From contig CAMWSV010000002.1 in the NCBI GenBank assembly GCA_947177015.1, forward strand, positions 1 to 36,232: 36,232 nucleotides of DNA, in the 5' to 3' direction. Origin of the DNA: an uncultured Porphyromonadaceae bacterium. Its GTDB lineage: Bacteria; Bacteroidota; Bacteroidia; Bacteroidales; Muribaculaceae. Positions within the stretch are counted from its first letter, which is position 1. Each line of letters opens with the position of its first letter. The position numbers and the translations under genes are program-made. Below are positions 33,274-36,232 of this stretch, piece after piece. The notes below the pieces were generated by a model. That model was given only the letters and a program-made list of their open reading frames with translations. It searched no databases and was not told the origin of the DNA.

Positions 33274-36232
33274 TCATGCGGCGGTGATGGCATCGTGGAG
33301 CATCGCGACGAATTGAGCCACCTGCGGCACCTTCTCCGGGAAATGCTTCATCAGCGAGTCGCGGAAGATGCGGTTGTCGCGGAATACACTCTTTTTCATG
33401 TCGCCGTTCATGCATACGTAGTTCAGGATGTTGTTGATGAATTCTTCCTGTCCCGCAGTTAGCGTGTTGGCTGATATAAATTCGGTGAAAAGGGCTATCG
33501 CCTTCTTTCGGTCGAGTCCCACTATCTTACGGATAAAGGCCGCCACGGGTATATCCTCCGTCATTTTCTCATGGCGCAGATAGCGTTCATAGTCCTCTTT
33601 AGTACCCAGTTCTTGCCAGAGGATATGCTCCAGTCGGTCGATATCCTCGCCGGTGAGATATTCCAGATTATGAATCTTCTGAAGCACGGGATGATCCCGA
33701 TGTTTGGCGAGGAAGTCGAGGAGTTTCTCACGGTAACTCACATCGGTGTTGATCCTCTCCCCTCTCCCTCCGTCCGTGATTTCATCTTCGATGGTCACGG
33801 TGAAGGTCTTGCCACCGTCGGTTACCAGATATTTCATCAGGTCGCGCAGTTCGCGGCGAAGATTTTCAATCGAGCGCAGGGTCTTCTCTTCCCAGAAGGC
33901 GGAGGTCATCACCTCGTTGAGCAGCGGCATCTTGGCTTTGATATCGGGAATCGAACTGCGCTTGCGGAGAGCCTCGGCAATTTGTGTTATCTGCGCCTCG
34001 TGTCTGCTGCTGTCAAATGTCTCGTCAAGCATGCCCAACTCTACGTAGAGCGACAGGAGATCGAATTTCTTGGCGAGTTCGTTTTCGAGCGATTTGGGGA
34101 GCAAGGGTGCCACCTCATTCTTCATCACCTGCACATCCACCTCGGATATATATTGCCACGCCTCGGGGCGGCGGTATTTATCCACCGCCTCCCAGTGGTT
34201 GCGCACGGCGATGTGGGCGTCGTCAAGGCGACCCACCTCCGCCGGGAGCGTCCGCTTGAGTTCGTCGTGCAATCTGACGGCGAATTCATCCGCCTGATAT
34301 TGCGCTCCCTGCAGCAAGCATGCAATGTCGGCACGCACGCCGAAGAGCCGCTCGGTGAGTGAGGTGGCTTTCACCGCTTTTCCCTCCTTATGCCCGGCGC
34401 CGAAGTAATTGAAGTTGCCCCCCCAGTCGAAAATATAGAATTTCTCTTTGTCGCCGCCGGCGCCGAAGATATCCGGACTCAGACGCGTGCCGCGCCCGAT
34501 CATCTGCATGAATTTGATGCGCGAGCGCACACGCTTGAAGAATACGAGGTTTAACACGTCGGGCACGTCGATACCGGTGTCGAGCATATCCACCGACACC
34601 GCAATCTGTGGCATTCTGCCGCGCATGCTGAAGCGGTCAATCAGATCCTGGGAGTAGTCTATCGAGTAGTCTATCTGTTGGCAGAAGTCGGCGCCGTATT
34701 CGGGATATAGACGGTTGAAGCGCTCCACGATGAGTCTGGCGGTCTTGGAGTTCATCGCGAAGATGATGCTCTTCCCTATCATCTCGCCGGATTGAATCTG
34801 CAGTCCGTTGGTCATAAGGTCCTGCAGCATCTTGTCGATGGTGTCGGTATTGTAGATATATTTGAAGATCTCGCTCTCTGAAATGTCGCGGGGTTCGGGG
34901 TCGATATCGGGGTCCCGGTTCAATTGCTCGTATTCCCACACCTCTTCGAGTTGCTCTTTCTCTTCAGCGCTGAGGTCGGCGTATCTGATGCCCTCGTTCA
35001 CAACCTTCGATCCGCGTATGAAATCCTCATAGTCCACAAGATATCCATCCTTCACCGCCTCGGAATATTCATAATAATCGGTGGGTTCACCCCCTTCGAG
35101 ATGAAGGAAGTCGTAGGTAGATTTATCCACCTGGTCGCGGGGAGTGGCGGTCAGACCCACGAGCAGACTGTCGAAGTAACGGAAAATATCGCCGTATCGT
35201 CCGAAGACCGAGCGGTGCGCCTCGTCGATGATGATGAGGTCAAACCTCCCCACGCTATACGGCTTTTGGTCGGTATTGACGTAGTTGATCATCGTCTGAT
35301 AGGTGGAGAAGGTGATTCGGGCGTTGGGGTCTGTCTCGGCGGTCTTGTCGCTGAGCACGGTCACCGGCGTATTGGGGAGGAGTTTGGAGAAGTTGCGCGC
35401 CGCCTGGTTCACGAGTGAGGTGCGATCGGCGAGGAAGAGGGTGTTTTTTACCATGCCGTTGCGCTGCAACACATCCACGAGGGATATGGCGGTGCGGGTC
35501 TTGCCGGTGCCGGTAGCCATCACCAAGAGTCCGCGGCGATGGCGGGCGTTAAACCATTCACACATATTCTTTATCGCGTGCTTCTGGTAGTGGCGGTCGG
35601 TAATTTGGTCGTTGACGGATAAGTCGGTGATTTCGCGAGGCGCGTTGCGTCGCGCAATGATGAGTTCGAGGTCTTTGAGCGTGTGGAAGGCGAAGAGCCG
35701 GCGTGGAGGGTATCCGAGTCCGTCGATGTAGTGGATTTCGTAGCCGTTGGTGTAGTAGATCACGGGGCGTACGTGGTAGCGTTTTTCGAGGCAGTCGGCA
35801 TATAGTTCCGCCTGATGCCTGCCTGCCACGGCATCCTTGGAGGTGCGTTTTGCTTCGATCACCGCGAGGGGTTTGCCGTCTGTGCCGAAGAGCACGTAGT
35901 CGGCTCTCCCCTTACCGCTTCCGTTGGGCATATCCTCCACATCTACCTCTATGCTCGCCTTTCCGCTCACTATGTCTCCGTCCGTCTCCATCACTTCCCA
36001 ACCTGCCTCGCGGAGCATTAGGTCGATAAAGCGGCGGCGTGTCTCGGCTTCGGAGATGTCGAGCCATGAAAGGTCGGGCTTCACCTGCGGGGCGGCTTCT
36101 ACCGCGGCAGCGGGCATAGTGGCGGCGAATGCCTCAGGGGTGGCTGGGGGTTGGGAAACAAAAGCGGGGCTTTTGAACGGGACGGCTTCGCGCGGACGGG
36201 CGGCGGACGCGGTGACGGGCGCGGCGGTGGCG
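33274..36232 (-). CDS. hsdR: Type I restriction enzyme R subunit (EcoEI-like HsdR); 5' end outside window
   Basis: PD-(D/E)xK-like RADYVLFGTDGKPLAVIEAKRTSKDA; LLVMATGTGKTRTAISL; LIIIDEAHRS; GLTATPRDQVDKSTYDFL; MQMIGRGTRLSPD; EcoEI-type C-terminal region. The frame stays open upstream of the ATG at 36117 to the window edge. Confidence 0.9.
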   Translation of the reverse strand, partial: ATAAPVTASAARPREAVPFKSPAFVSQPPATPEAFAATMPAAAVEAAPQVKPDLSWLDISEAETRRRFIDLMLREAGWEVMETDGDIVSGKASIEVDVEDMPNGSGKGRADYVLFGTDGKPLAVIEAKRTSKDAVAGRHQAELYADCLEKRYHVRPVIYYTNGYEIHYIDGLGYPPRRLFAFHTLKDLELIIARRNAPREITDLSVNDQITDRHYQKHAIKNMCEWFNARHRRGLLVMATGTGKTRTAISLVDVLQRNGMVKNTLFLADRTSLVNQAARNFSKLLPNTPVTVLSDKTAETDPNARITFSTYQTMINYVNTDQKPYSVGRFDLIIIDEAHRSVFGRYGDIFRYFDSLLVGLTATPRDQVDKSTYDFLHLEGGEPTDYYEYSEAVKDGYLVDYEDFIRGSKVVNEGIRYADLSAEEKEQLEEVWEYEQLNRDPDIDPEPRDISESEIFKYIYNTDTIDKMLQDLMTNGLQIQSGEMIGKSIIFAMNSKTARLIVERFNRLYPEYGADFCQQIDYSIDYSQDLIDRFSMRGRMPQIAVSVDMLDTGIDVPDVLNLVFFKRVRSRIKFMQMIGRGTRLSPDIFGAGGDKEKFYIFDWGGNFNYFGAGHKEGKAVKATSLTERLFGVRADIACLLQGAQYQADEFAVRLHDELKRTLPAEVGRLDDAHIAVRNHWEAVDKYRRPEAWQYISEVDVQVMKNEVAPLLPKSLENELAKKFDLLSLYVELGMLDETFDSSRHEAQITQIAEALRKRSSIPDIKAKMPLLNEVMTSAFWEEKTLRSIENLRRELRDLMKYLVTDGGKTFTVTIEDEITDGGRGERINTDVSYREKLLDFLAKHRDHPVLQKIHNLEYLTGEDIDRLEHILWQELGTKEDYERYLRHEKMTEDIPVAAFIRKIVGLDRKKAIALFTEFISANTLTAGQEEFINNILNYVCMNGDMKKSVFRDNRIFRDSLMKHFPEKVPQVAQFVAMLHDAITAA

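Noticed and set aside
33571-34362. 263-aa plus-strand ORF antisense to hsdR
   Set aside because: Antisense shadow inside conserved HsdR coding sequence. Similar shadows at 22709-23458, 31425-32156 and 27300-27941 were also rejected.
33274-36232. Complete restriction-modification system
   Set aside because: Only HsdR is present; no methylase or specificity subunit in the window.

Overview
The window looks like Bacteroidales chromosome, probably Muribaculaceae-like. This is inferred from protein content (DUF4296 and DUF4293 proteins, an Omp28-like protein, a GGM-tailed GroEL) and from TAnnTTTG -7 promoter boxes. It is mostly core genes: groEL (3' part), ABC-F ATPase, M13 peptidase, aroE with a C-terminal extension, flavodoxin, then on the minus strand ileS-lspA-DUF4296-comEC, ddl and a small protein, then dapA, dnaG and an ABC exporter pair on plus, then miaA, an uncharacterised membrane protein, an Omp28-like protein, DPP IV, proS, a DUF4293 protein, a TPR-like protein and the 3' part of a type I restriction HsdR that runs off the right edge. 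No rRNA, tRNA, CRISPR array or transposase was recognised. The most notable observations are: (1) many intergenic spacers are locus-specific, partly decayed short tandem arrays with 9-24 bp units, often abutting stop or start codons and in one case overlapping -7 promoter boxes; (2) the isoleucyl-tRNA synthetase has GIHH where HxGH is expected, a swapped class I signature motif associated with mupirocin hyper-resistance in type 2 IleRS; (3) a GC-rich segment next to the TPR gene carries an unlisted 55-codon ORF and may be a dispersed element; (4) there is a large nested inverted repeat downstream of the Omp28-like gene; (5) several core proteins have unusual extensions (AroE, Ddl). All calls come from reading the sequence; no database search was possible.
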